From contig NZ_NWVC01000001.1 of assembly GCF_002374855.1 (NCBI RefSeq), positions 62,001-126,000 of the forward strand: a stretch of 64,000 bases of DNA, written 5' to 3'. The position numbers were made by a program, and so were the translations under genes. Source of the DNA: Sphingomonas adhaesiva. GTDB taxonomy: Bacteria; Pseudomonadota; Alphaproteobacteria; Sphingomonadales; Sphingomonadaceae. Positions 56,532 to 64,000 of this stretch are shown here, one piece after another. The stretch's first letter is position 1. The number at the start of each line of letters is the position of its first letter. The notes below the pieces were generated by a model. The model did not search any database and was not told the DNA's origin. It saw only the letters and a program-made list of their open reading frames with translations.

Positions 56532-57479
56532 CTATACGACAAGCTGACTGAACAGTTCCTGCATGTCTGCCGGCATCACGCTTTCGAACGACAAAGCGTG
56601 GCTTGTTATCGGGTGGATGAACCCGAGCCGTGCGGCGTGCAATGCCTGGCGACGGAAATCCAGGGTTTCCAGAACGCGCTTGTGAGCCTGTTTTGTTCTA
56701 CCATAGACCGGGTCGCCCAGCAAGGCGTGGCCGATCGACGCCATATGGACGCGCACCTGATGCGTGCGTCCGGTTTCCAGCCGGCATTCGACCAGCGCCG
56801 CCTCGCGCAGCAGGTGGAGAGTGCTGTAATGCGTGACCGCGCGCTTGCCGCCCGCGACGATCGCCACCTTCTTGCGATTGTGCGGCGAACGGGCCAGCGG
56901 CGCGTCGACGCTGCCGGCCGGCGGCATCGGCCGTCCGCCGACGATCGCGCGGTACCGCCGGTCGATTGAGTGCGCGGCGAACTGCTTCGCCAGCCCTTCG
57001 TGCGCGCGGTCGGTCTTGGCGGCGACCATCAGGCCCGACGTATCCTTGTCGATGCGGTGGACGATGCCCGGCCGCGCGACGCCGCCGATCCCCGACAGCG
57101 ACCCGTCGCAGTGGTGCAGCAGCGCGTTGACCAGCGTACCGTCGAGATTGCCGGCGGCCGGATGCACGACCAGCCCGGCCGGCTTGTCGACGACGATCAG
57201 ATGTTCGTCCTCGAACGCCACCACCAGCGGGATGTCCTGCGCCTCGTTATGCGCCGGGGCGGGGGCGGGGACCGCGACCGCGAACGCCTCGCCGCCGCGC
57301 GACTTGCGCGAGGGATCGCGCACCGCCAGCCCGTCTTGGGAGACATGGCCGGCGTTGATCAGCACCTTCAGCCGCTCCCGCGACAGCGTCGGCACCGCGT
57401 CGGCCAGCGCGCGATCGAGCCGCCAGCCGTCGGCGGCCGGCGCGATCGTCGCTTCGATGATGGAAACCCCCCGGTTCAT
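56532..57479 (-). CDS. rluD: RluD-type ribosomal large-subunit pseudouridine synthase
   Basis: 315-residue pseudouridine synthase acting on 23S rRNA helix 69. An N-terminal S4 RNA-binding domain (WRLDRALADAVPTLSRERLKVLINAGHVSQDG, in parts) precedes the catalytic domain with D144 in HRIDKDTSGLM, VVDKPAGLVVHPAAG, and RLETGRTHQVRVHMASIGHAL (in parts). The ATG at 57479 (MNRGVSIIEATIAP) is preferred; the frame is open to 57626. rluD precedes rpoH, an order conserved in alphaproteobacteria, and diverges by 13 bases from the JAMM gene. Confidence 0.92.
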   Translation of the reverse strand: MNRGVSIIEATIAPAADGWRLDRALADAVPTLSRERLKVLINAGHVSQDGLAVRDPSRKSRGGEAFAVAVPAPAPAHNEAQDIPLVVAFEDEHLIVVDKPAGLVVHPAAGNLDGTLVNALLHHCDGSLSGIGGVARPGIVHRIDKDTSGLMVAAKTDRAHEGLAKQFAAHSIDRRYRAIVGGRPMPPAGSVDAPLARSPHNRKKVAIVAGGKRAVTHYSTLHLLREAALVECRLETGRTHQVRVHMASIGHALLGDPVYGRTKQAHKRVLETLDFRRQALHAARLGFIHPITSHALSFESVMPADMQELFSQLVV

Positions 57480-57492
57480 TGTCCTGTGGTAG

Positions 57493-57957
57493 ATGGCGAC
57501 GATGATCGGCATTTCAATCGCGCATCGCAACGAACTGATCGCGCTGGCGCGGGCCAGTCCGGTCGAGGTGTGCGGGCTGCTGCTCGGCTGCGCCGGGCAG
57601 ATCGCGGACATCGTGCCGTGCGCCAATGTCGCGGACGATCCGGCGATCCGCTTCGAGCTCGATCCGCGCGCGCTGATCGCGGCGCATCGCGCGGCACGCG
57701 GCGGCGGGCCGCAGGTGATCGGCCATTATCATTCGCACCCGTCCGGCCGGGCCGAGCCGTCGCCGCGCGATGCCGCCGATGCAGCGCCGGACGGCAGCAT
57801 CTGGATCATCGTCGCCGGTGAGGAGGTGACGGCGTGGCGCGCGGTGGCGGACGGTGCGATGCACGGACGCTTCGCTGCGGTGACGCTTGCCACATTAGGT
57901 TGCGAAGGCGGCGGGCAATCGCCACAAGGCAGCCATCCTGCGACGTCCTCAAGGTAA
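57493..57957 (+). CDS. JAMM/MPN metalloprotease-like protein
   Basis: 154-residue protein with a complete JAMM motif: E25 (VEVCGLLLG), H80-S-H82-P (GHYHSHPSGRAEPSPRDA), S90 and D93. Bacterial JAMM proteins cleave isopeptide bonds or free sulfur-carrier or ubiquitin-like tails (RadC-, CysM- or YxxM-linked); the partner here is not visible. Start ATG at 57493; a second ATG at 57502 is possible. It precedes chpT by 8 bases and probably shares its transcript. The C-terminal 25 residues are low-complexity. Confidence 0.85.
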   Translation: MATMIGISIAHRNELIALARASPVEVCGLLLGCAGQIADIVPCANVADDPAIRFELDPRALIAAHRAARGGGPQVIGHYHSHPSGRAEPSPRDAADAAPDGSIWIIVAGEEVTAWRAVADGAMHGRFAAVTLATLGCEGGGQSPQGSHPATSSR

Positions 57958-57965
57958 ATTCACCC

Positions 57966-58616
57966 ATGACCATCAGCCCGGTCGACTTCGCGAGCCTGCT
58001 GTGCTCGCGGTTGTGCCACGACCTCCTGTCGCCGATCGGCGCGATGAGCAACGGGCTGGAACTGCTGGCGGACGAAACCGACCCGGCGATGCGCACCCGC
58101 TGTCTGGAACTGCTCAGCGAGAGCGCGCGGGCGTCGGCGAACAAGCTGAAGTTCTTCCGCCTGGCGTTCGGTGCGGCGGGCGGCTTCGGCGATCGGGTCG
58201 ACATGCGCGAGGCGCGCGGCGCGGTCGAGGGGCTGCTGGCGGAGAACAAGCGGCTGACGCTGCACTGGGCGGTCGAGGAGCCGGAACTGCCCAAGGCGGC
58301 GGTCAAGGTGCTGCTGAACCTGGCGCTGATCGCGGGCGACACGCTGGTGCGCGGCGGCACGGTGACGATCGGCACCGAGGAGGGCGAGCATACGACCGAG
58401 ATCGTGCTGCGTGCCGAAGGGCCGCGCGTCATCCTGGACCCGGACCTGCGCGCCACGCTGACCGACGGGTCGGGCGGCGAATCGGTGACGCCACGCGCGG
58501 CGGCGGCCTTCCTGGTCCATGCGATCGTCGCCGATGCGGGCGGATCGGTGATGGTCACCGACCCGGTCGACAACACTTTGTTGTTCGGCGCGACGCTGCC
58601 GTCGCGGCTGGCGTGA
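57966..58616 (+). CDS. chpT: Histidine phosphotransferase ChpT
   Basis: 216 residues resembling the dimeric phosphotransferase ChpT of Caulobacter, which passes phosphate from CckA to CtrA and CpdR in cell-cycle control. An N-terminal helical dimerisation segment carries the phosphorylatable H18 in LCHDLLSPIGAMSNGLELL, and the C-terminal part has a degenerate kinase-like fold. It ends 97 bases before cheA. Placement next to chemotaxis genes rather than cckA or ctrA is normal in sphingomonads. Confidence 0.88.
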   Translation: MTISPVDFASLLCSRLCHDLLSPIGAMSNGLELLADETDPAMRTRCLELLSESARASANKLKFFRLAFGAAGGFGDRVDMREARGAVEGLLAENKRLTLHWAVEEPELPKAAVKVLLNLALIAGDTLVRGGTVTIGTEEGEHTTEIVLRAEGPRVILDPDLRATLTDGSGGESVTPRAAAAFLVHAIVADAGGSVMVTDPVDNTLLFGATLPSRLA

Positions 58617-58713
58617 GGCGGCCGGCCTGAGGCGACCGGGACCACCGACGCGGTAAAGGCGGTTTTAACCCCCGCCATGCCAGTACCGGCGCGAACGGAC
58701 GCGACGGGACTGC

Positions 58714-61026
58714 ATGGACGACCTTCTTCAGGAATTCATCGCCGAAACGCGCGAGACGCTGGCGGCGCTGTCGGGCGAGATCGTCGGGTGGGAAGCCGAC
58801 CCGCGCGACCGCGCGCGGCTGGATGCGATCTTCCGCTTCGTCCACACCATCAAGGGCAGCTGCGGGTTCCTGGACCTGCCGCGGCTGGCGCGGCTGAGCC
58901 ATGCGGCGGAAGATGCGCTGGCATCGGTGCGCAGCGGCGAGCGCATGCCCGACGCCGCGCTGGTCAGCGCGATCCTGGCGATCATCGACCGCATCGGCGA
59001 GATCGTGGAGGCGATCGACGCGGACACCTCCGTGCCGGAAGAGGGCGAGGACGCGCTAATCGCGGCGCTCGACAATGGCGTGCCGGTGGAGGCGGTGCCG
59101 ATCGTCGGCGCCGTGCCGCCGGGCGAGCGGGCGGGAAGCGACCGCCGCGCGGCCGGTCCGCGCGCGGGGACGCGATCGGTGCGGCTTTCGGTCGACCTGC
59201 TCGACCGGATGATGAGCGGCGTGTCCGACATGGTGCTGGCGCGCAACCAGCTGGGCAGGCACCTGCGCCAGATCGACGACCCGCGGCTGGAAGCGATGCT
59301 GGAGCGGCTGAGCATTTCGGTCGACGACCTGCGCGACATCGTGACGCGCACGCGGATGCAGCGGGTGGAGGGACTGTTCTCCGCGCTGCCCCGGCTGGTG
59401 CGCGATGCCGCCCATGCCGCGGGCAAGACCGTCAACCTGGTGGTCGAGGGCGGCGACGTCGAACTAGACCGCGAGATGATCGAGCTGCTGCGCGATCCGC
59501 TGGCGCACATGGTCCGCAACGCGATCGACCATGGCATCGAATCGCGCGCCGACCGCATCCTGTCGGGCAAGCCGGGGGCCGGCGAGCTGCGCGTCGTGGC
59601 GCGGCAGGCCGGCAATCTCATCATCATCGAGATCGCGGACGACGGGCGCGGGGTGGATGTCGACGCGCTGGTCAACAAGGTGGCGCTGGCGCAGCCCGCG
59701 CGCATCGCGGCGTTGCGCGCGATGGACGAGGACGAGACGCTGGCGCTGATCTTCGAACCGGGGCTGTCGTCGCGCGATGACGTGACGACGCTGTCGGGGC
59801 GCGGTGTCGGCATGGACGTGGTCCGTTCGAACGTCGAGCAGATCGGCGGCCGCATCGCGCTGTCGAACCGGCCGGGACAGGGGCTGACCGTCACCCTGGA
59901 GGTGCCGCTGACGCTGGCGATCCTGAACGCGGTGCTGGTGCAGGTGGCGGGCACACGCTTTGCCATCCCGCGCCAGTCGGTGGACGAGATCGTGCAGGTC
60001 GGGCAGGGCGGGACGCGTATCGATCGTGTCGGCGGGCACGGCGCGTTGGCGATGCTGCGCGGCGAGCGGTTGTCGATGGTGTCGCTGCCGGAGGTGATCG
60101 GCATGGCGCACGGCGTCGCATCGCCGCGCTATCTGGCTGTGGTGTCGCTGCGCCAGGGGCGGTTCGCGCTGGCGATCGACGCGGTCGACGATACCCAGGA
60201 ACTGGTGGTGAAGCCCGCCGCGCCGCCGGTGATGCGCGCCGGAATCTATGCCGGACAGATGCTGCCCGACGACGGCGTGCCCGTGCTGCTGCTGGATTGC
60301 GCGGGGATCGCGCAGCGCGCCGGGCTGGTGTTCGAGACGGTGCGCGAGCAGGTGGCCGACGTGGCGGTCGCGCAGGGCGTGCCGGCGCTGCTGTTCGACG
60401 ACGTGGACGGTGCGCGGCGGATGATCGTTTCGGACGCGGTGGATCGCATCGAACGCATCGAACCGGGCGCGATTCGCGCCGTTGCGGGGGGACTGTGGCT
60501 GACCGTCGAGGGGCGGTCGGTGCCGGTGTGGAATGGGCAGAAGGTGCGGGCCGAGACGATCGCCAAGGTGCTTCGCCTGCAACTGGACGGTCAGGAACTG
60601 GCCTATCCGATCGCCGAGCCGATCGAGATCATGCCGTTGCCCGAGGAGATCGCGCCCGCGCCGGCCGATGCGGGGGCCGGGGCGGTCGCCGGGCTGGTGG
60701 TGATCGAAGGCGAGCCGATCGAACTGGTCGACCCGCTGATGCTGTTCACCGACGTCCCGGTCGCCAGCGAGCGCCCGTTGTGCCTGCTGCACGGCAGCCA
60801 CAGCGCGTGGATGGAGACGTTCCTGAAGCCCGCGATCGAGCAATCGGGCTATCGCGTCGTACGGGCGTTGCCGCCGGGCGAGCGCGCGACCGTCGCGCTG
60901 GCGATCGAGGAGGAGGCGGACACGGCGCCATGCCCCGCGATCCGGCTGAGCCGGACGCGCGGCCAGCCGCTGTACCGCTATGACCGCGCCGCGCTGGTCG
61001 CGGCGCTGAAGGAGCATCGCGCGTGA
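58714..61026 (+). CDS. cheA: Chemotaxis histidine kinase CheA with degenerate C-terminal receiver
   Basis: 770 residues. HPt domain 1-105 with phosphorylatable H44 (FVHTIKGSCGFL); no P2 response-regulator binding domain. Dimerisation and kinase domains follow (HMVRNAIDHGIE about 266, DDGRGVD about 309, SGRGVGMDVV about 362). A CheW-like domain lies about 400-530 (AILNAVLVQVAGTRFAIPRQSVDEIV, in parts), a second CheW-like segment about 545-640, then a C-terminal receiver-like module (RPLCLLHGSHSAWMETFLKP onward) lacking the acidic pocket and phosphoacceptor Asp. CheW overlaps its stop. Confidence 0.93.
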   Translation: MDDLLQEFIAETRETLAALSGEIVGWEADPRDRARLDAIFRFVHTIKGSCGFLDLPRLARLSHAAEDALASVRSGERMPDAALVSAILAIIDRIGEIVEAIDADTSVPEEGEDALIAALDNGVPVEAVPIVGAVPPGERAGSDRRAAGPRAGTRSVRLSVDLLDRMMSGVSDMVLARNQLGRHLRQIDDPRLEAMLERLSISVDDLRDIVTRTRMQRVEGLFSALPRLVRDAAHAAGKTVNLVVEGGDVELDREMIELLRDPLAHMVRNAIDHGIESRADRILSGKPGAGELRVVARQAGNLIIIEIADDGRGVDVDALVNKVALAQPARIAALRAMDEDETLALIFEPGLSSRDDVTTLSGRGVGMDVVRSNVEQIGGRIALSNRPGQGLTVTLEVPLTLAILNAVLVQVAGTRFAIPRQSVDEIVQVGQGGTRIDRVGGHGALAMLRGERLSMVSLPEVIGMAHGVASPRYLAVVSLRQGRFALAIDAVDDTQELVVKPAAPPVMRAGIYAGQMLPDDGVPVLLLDCAGIAQRAGLVFETVREQVADVAVAQGVPALLFDDVDGARRMIVSDAVDRIERIEPGAIRAVAGGLWLTVEGRSVPVWNGQKVRAETIAKVLRLQLDGQELAYPIAEPIEIMPLPEEIAPAPADAGAGAVAGLVVIEGEPIELVDPLMLFTDVPVASERPLCLLHGSHSAWMETFLKPAIEQSGYRVVRALPPGERATVALAIEEEADTAPCPAIRLSRTRGQPLYRYDRAALVAALKEHRA

Positions 61027-61466
61027 CCGATACCCTGCACCTGATCGCGCATGTCGGCGGCTGCGGCGTGATGTTCAACACCGATCGCGTCGCGTCGGTA
61101 GTGGAACTGGACCGCGCGGTGCCGGCCCCCGGCGCGGGACCGGCGGTGATCGGGCTGGCGGCGATGCGCAGCCGCGTCGCCACGGTGCTGGACGTGCGCC
61201 AATTGCTGGGCGTGCCGCCGCGGCCCACGGGGGACGGCGCGATCGGCCATGCCGTCGCGACGATGGTCGACGGGCATCTGTACGCGATCGCGGTCGACAT
61301 GCTGGAGGACGTGGAGGCGGTGGAGATCGCGCCGCGGCCGCCCGGCATGGGCGGCGCGTCCGACGCGGCCTGGGACTTCGTGTCGGGGGTGGCGGAACGC
61401 GGCCAGGAAACGTTGCTGGCGCTGGACATCGACCGCCTGGTCGCCCGGGCCGGTGCAATCGAATGA
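61023..61466 (+). CDS. cheW: Chemotaxis coupling protein CheW
   Basis: 147 residues, CheW fold linking receptors to CheA. It has MFNTDRVASVVELDRAVPAP, VIGLAAMRSRVATVLDVRQLLG and GETL-like C-terminal ALDIDRLVARAG. GTG start at 61023 overlaps the cheA stop (GTGA). A 79-base gap separates it from cheY. Confidence 0.9.
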   Translation: MTDTLHLIAHVGGCGVMFNTDRVASVVELDRAVPAPGAGPAVIGLAAMRSRVATVLDVRQLLGVPPRPTGDGAIGHAVATMVDGHLYAIAVDMLEDVEAVEIAPRPPGMGGASDAAWDFVSGVAERGQETLLALDIDRLVARAGAIE

Positions 61467-61545
61467 TGGCCGGCGCGCATTAACGCCAAAACAACATGTT
61501 ACCGCGCATACTGCCGCCGTGTGCTGAGTAAGCTGGGACCGCGTC

Positions 61546-61911
61546 ATGAAGACCTGCCTGATCGTCGATGATTCGAAGGTGATTCGGAAGGTCGCCCGTC
61601 ATATCCTGGAAACGCTGGACTTCACCGTGGCGGAGGCCGCCGACGGGCGCGAGGCGCTGGAACAATGCCGGCTGTCGACGCCCGACGTCGTCCTGCTGGA
61701 CTGGAACATGCCGGTGATGAGCGGGATGGAGTTCCTGCGCGCGCTGGGCACCGAAACGCTGTCGCACCGGCCCAAGGTGGTGTTCTGCACCACTGAGAAC
61801 GGCATGGCGCATATCCGCGCCGCGATCGAGGCGGGGGCGGACGAATATGTCATGAAGCCGTTCGACCGCGAAACGCTGCACAGCAAGCTGCAGATCGTCG
61901 GCGTGGCCTGA
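61546..61911 (+). CDS. cheY: Single-domain response regulator CheY
   Basis: 121 residues, receiver only: D8-D9 (LIVDDSK), phosphoacceptor D52 (VLLDWNMPVMSGMEF), T87 region (FCTTENGM) and K109 (YVMKPFD). It signals to the flagellar motor or buffers phosphate. The FCTTENG segment differs from the stress regulator SdrG pattern, so chemotaxis is more likely. ATG at 61546. Confidence 0.92.
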   Translation: MKTCLIVDDSKVIRKVARHILETLDFTVAEAADGREALEQCRLSTPDVVLLDWNMPVMSGMEFLRALGTETLSHRPKVVFCTTENGMAHIRAAIEAGADEYVMKPFDRETLHSKLQIVGVA

Positions 61912-61944
61912 CCCGCCGACGCGACGCCTTTGAGGCAGCCCGAG

Positions 61945-63015
61945 GTGCATAGTTCTCTTTCCACTGCGAAGGCCGCCGGCGGCGTCGTGCCGCGGGTTCT
62001 GATCGTCGACGATTCGGCGGTCGCGCGCGCGGTGCTGTCGCGGTTCGTGACGTCGGAGAATCGCTTCGCCCTGGCCGCCGCGGTGCCGGACGCGCGCCGC
62101 GCGCTGGAATTCCTGTCGCGCGAGCGGGTCGACCTGATCCTGCTCGACCTGGAGATGCCGCATACCCATGGCATCGACGCGCTGCCGCAGCTGATCGCCG
62201 CGGGGCAGGGCGCGCGCGTGCTGGTGGTGTCGAGCGCCGCGGCCGACGGCGCCGCGATGACGATGCGCGCGCTGGCGCTGGGTGCCGCCGACACGCTGGT
62301 GAAGCCCGACGCCGGCGCCTTCGCCAGCCGGTTCGGCGAGGTGTTGCTGGCGCGGCTGGACATGCTGACGCGTCCGCCGACATCGGCCGTCGAGGCGCCG
62401 CGCCGCGCGATCCACCCGCCGGTACCGCTGCCGGCGTTCGATGCGATCGCGATCGGCGCGTCCACCGGCGGCATCCACGCGCTCGCGTCGTTGCTGGGCG
62501 AAGTGCCGGAGGATGTGCGCCAGCCGATCTTCGTGACGCAGCATCTGCCGCCCGCCTTTTCCCCCTATTTCGCCGCCCAGGTACAGATGTCGGCGCGCCG
62601 CCCGGCGGCGATCGCCACCGATCGCGCGCGCGCCGTCGCGGGCCAGCTGCTGGTCGCGCCGGGTACCGCGCATCTGACGGTGAGCGGGCGCGCGCCGGAG
62701 GATGCGGTGGTGCGCCTGTCGAACGCCACGGTGCCCACGGGCAACCTGCCGTCGGTCGACCCGATGTTCGCCAGCCTGGCGGCGGTCTACGGCCCGCGCC
62801 TGCTGGCGATCGTGCTGAGCGGCATGGGACGCGACGGACTGGAGGGCGCGCGGGCGGTACGCGCGGCCGGTGGCACCGTGCTGGTCCAGGATCGCGCGAC
62901 ATCGGTGGTATGGGGAATGCCGGGCGCGGTGGCTGACGCCGGGCTGGCGCAGGCGGTCCTGCCGCCCGACGCGCTGGGCCGGTCGATCGCCGCATCGGCG
63001 GGGCGCATCGCATGA
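61945..63015 (+). CDS. cheB: Chemotaxis methylesterase CheB
   Basis: About 356 residues: receiver with D68 (LILLDLEMPHTHG) and a methylesterase domain with catalytic S173 (AIGASTGGI), H200 (VTQHLPPAFS) and D297 (LSGMGRDGLEGA). It removes methyl groups from receptors as feedback. The GTG at 61945 with GAGG upstream is preferred to the TTG at 61930. cheR overlaps its stop (ATGA). Confidence 0.93.
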   Translation: MHSSLSTAKAAGGVVPRVLIVDDSAVARAVLSRFVTSENRFALAAAVPDARRALEFLSRERVDLILLDLEMPHTHGIDALPQLIAAGQGARVLVVSSAAADGAAMTMRALALGAADTLVKPDAGAFASRFGEVLLARLDMLTRPPTSAVEAPRRAIHPPVPLPAFDAIAIGASTGGIHALASLLGEVPEDVRQPIFVTQHLPPAFSPYFAAQVQMSARRPAAIATDRARAVAGQLLVAPGTAHLTVSGRAPEDAVVRLSNATVPTGNLPSVDPMFASLAAVYGPRLLAIVLSGMGRDGLEGARAVRAAGGTVLVQDRATSVVWGMPGAVADAGLAQAVLPPDALGRSIAASAGRIA

Positions 63016-63896
63016 ACATGGCGGTGCCCGCGGCCGACCCGGGATGCGCGCGGCTGCTGGCCGGCCTGCTGGAGCAGCGCACCGGGCAGCGGATCGCGCC
63101 GAACCGCAGCTGGCGGCTGGACACCGCGCTGAAGCCGTTGCTGGCCGGCCTGTCGATCGACGATGTCGCCGAACTGGCCCGGCGGCTGCGCGCGGGACGT
63201 GACGAGGCGCTGGCGGACAAGGTCGTCGACCTGCTGCTGAACCAGGAAACGTCGTTCTTCCGCGATGCCGGGGTGATCGAATCGGCGGTCCAGGCCGTGG
63301 CGGAGCCGCTGGCGGCGGGGATGCCGGTGCATATCTGGTGCGCGGCCTGCGCGACCGGGCAGGAGGCGCTGTCGCTGGCGATGCTGTTCGCGGAGCGCAA
63401 GGCGGCGGAAAACTGGCCGCGGATGCCGGAAATCGTCGCCACCGACGTATCGGGCGCGGCGATCGCGCGGGCGCGGCAGGGCGCCTATTCGCAGTTCGAG
63501 ATCCAGCGCGGCCTGCCGGTCCGCCGGATGATGCAATGGTTTTCGCCCAACGCGGACGGCCTGTGGGCGGCATCCCGGCCGCTGTTGAACGCCGTCACCT
63601 ATCGGCGGCACAATCTGGTCGCGGAACCGCCCCCGGCGGGGCGTTTCGACCTGATCCTGTGTCGCAACGTCCTGTTCTATCTGGTGCCGCGCCTGCGCGG
63701 ACAGGTGCTGGAGCGACTGGCCGGTGCGCTGAAGCCCGGCGGGCTGCTGCTGCTGGGCGCGGGGGAGACGGTGATCGGCCTGTCGGACGAACTGCGCCCC
63801 AGCCGACGCGCGCGCGGCTTCTACGAGGCGAGCGGACATGCCCCGTCGGCACCCGGCGGTGCGGCGGAGGTGGCGTCGGGCGCACAGTCGTCATAA
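63012..63896 (+). CDS. cheR: Chemotaxis methyltransferase CheR
   Basis: 294 residues: N-terminal helical domain and SAM-dependent methyltransferase domain with LNQETSFFRD, HIWCAACATGQEALSLAML, IVATDVSGAAIARARQGAYSQFEIQRGLP (in parts) and FDLILCRNVLFYL. It methylates receptors using SAM. It ends the che run; no receptor (MCP), cheD or flagellar gene lies in the window. Confidence 0.93.
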   Translation: MNMAVPAADPGCARLLAGLLEQRTGQRIAPNRSWRLDTALKPLLAGLSIDDVAELARRLRAGRDEALADKVVDLLLNQETSFFRDAGVIESAVQAVAEPLAAGMPVHIWCAACATGQEALSLAMLFAERKAAENWPRMPEIVATDVSGAAIARARQGAYSQFEIQRGLPVRRMMQWFSPNADGLWAASRPLLNAVTYRRHNLVAEPPPAGRFDLILCRNVLFYLVPRLRGQVLERLAGALKPGGLLLLGAGETVIGLSDELRPSRRARGFYEASGHAPSAPGGAAEVASGAQSS

Positions 63897-63901
63897 GGAA
63901 G

Positions 63902-63928
63902 CCCCTCGCACGGCAAGGATGCGGGGGG
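63902..63928 (+). terminator. Probable terminator after cheR
   Basis: CCCCTCGCA pairs with TGCGGGGGG (one G-T wobble) around a 9-base loop, 6 bases past the cheR stop. No strong U-run follows. The last 70 bases of the window hold an ATG at 63975 that could start the next gene, but too little is seen to call it. Confidence 0.4.
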
Positions 63929-64000
63929 TTGCGGGCGTGATCGGACGGACACGGGCACAGGATCGGCGCACGCGATGAACTGCGTTGAGATGCCGTCGCC

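Overview
The window is a GC-rich chromosomal segment from an alphaproteobacterium, most likely a sphingomonad (Sphingomonas or a close relative). Pointers are a ChpT-type histidine phosphotransferase beside the chemotaxis genes, an Lrp-type PutR next to a PutA that lacks its own DNA-binding domain, UPF0262 and DUF4170 proteins, a GGAAC-type general-stress (EcfG) promoter, a TonB receptor, and the gene orders yqeY-dnaG-rpoD and rluD-rpoH. I see no rRNA, tRNA, CRISPR array, integrase or transposase, and no gene-free stretch longer than about 260 bases.

Layout. 1-2.9 kb: 3' end of glmS and a two-component system. 2.9-5.4: TonB-dependent receptor. 5.6-9.8: divergent putR and putA (proline catabolism). 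9.8-13.4: an unpartnered [2Fe-2S] protein, a sugar-type MFS carrier, an AMACR-type racemase and a PilZ protein. 13.4-17.3: acyl-CoA dehydrogenase with a divergent phosphotransferase and a DUF6285-like protein, then a nitronate monooxygenase-type flavoprotein. 17.6-20.8: cdd, a GH25-like protein, UPF0262 and dnaB. 20.8-26.2: DUF4403 lipoprotein, DUF808 membrane protein, astD-like dehydrogenase and selO. 26.2-31.4: hydrolase, GH130, GT4, a second flavin oxidoreductase and a small nucleotidyltransferase-like protein. 31.5-40.6: small secreted proteins, a 2-hydroxyacid dehydrogenase, SH3 protein-nadC, RNase T2, then a VWA protein, CHAP protein, AraC regulator and MoxR ATPase.

40.8-50.3: rpoD, dnaG and yqeY on the minus strand, divergent from carA-small ORF-carB. 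50.4-51.6: greA overlapped by an APH(3')-like kinase whose reading frame seems to need a CTG start. 51.7-53.7: DUF4170 and a four-gene envelope-stress operon behind a candidate EcfG promoter. 53.9-57.5: eno-ftsB convergent with rluD-rpoH. 57.5-63.9: JAMM peptidase, chpT and a compact cheA-cheW-cheY-cheB-cheR cluster.

Most of the window is housekeeping. The less ordinary points are a low-GC 74-codon ORF lying between carA and carB with identical TAATG junctions; two related ~155-bp inverted-repeat elements, one splitting yqeY from dnaG; the non-ATG/GTG/TTG start of the kinase after greA; CheA with a degenerate C-terminal receiver; a GH25 protein whose catalytic Glu appears shifted; a CoxS-like iron-sulfur subunit with no molybdenum subunit nearby; and a MoxR/VWA pair separated by CHAP and AraC genes.
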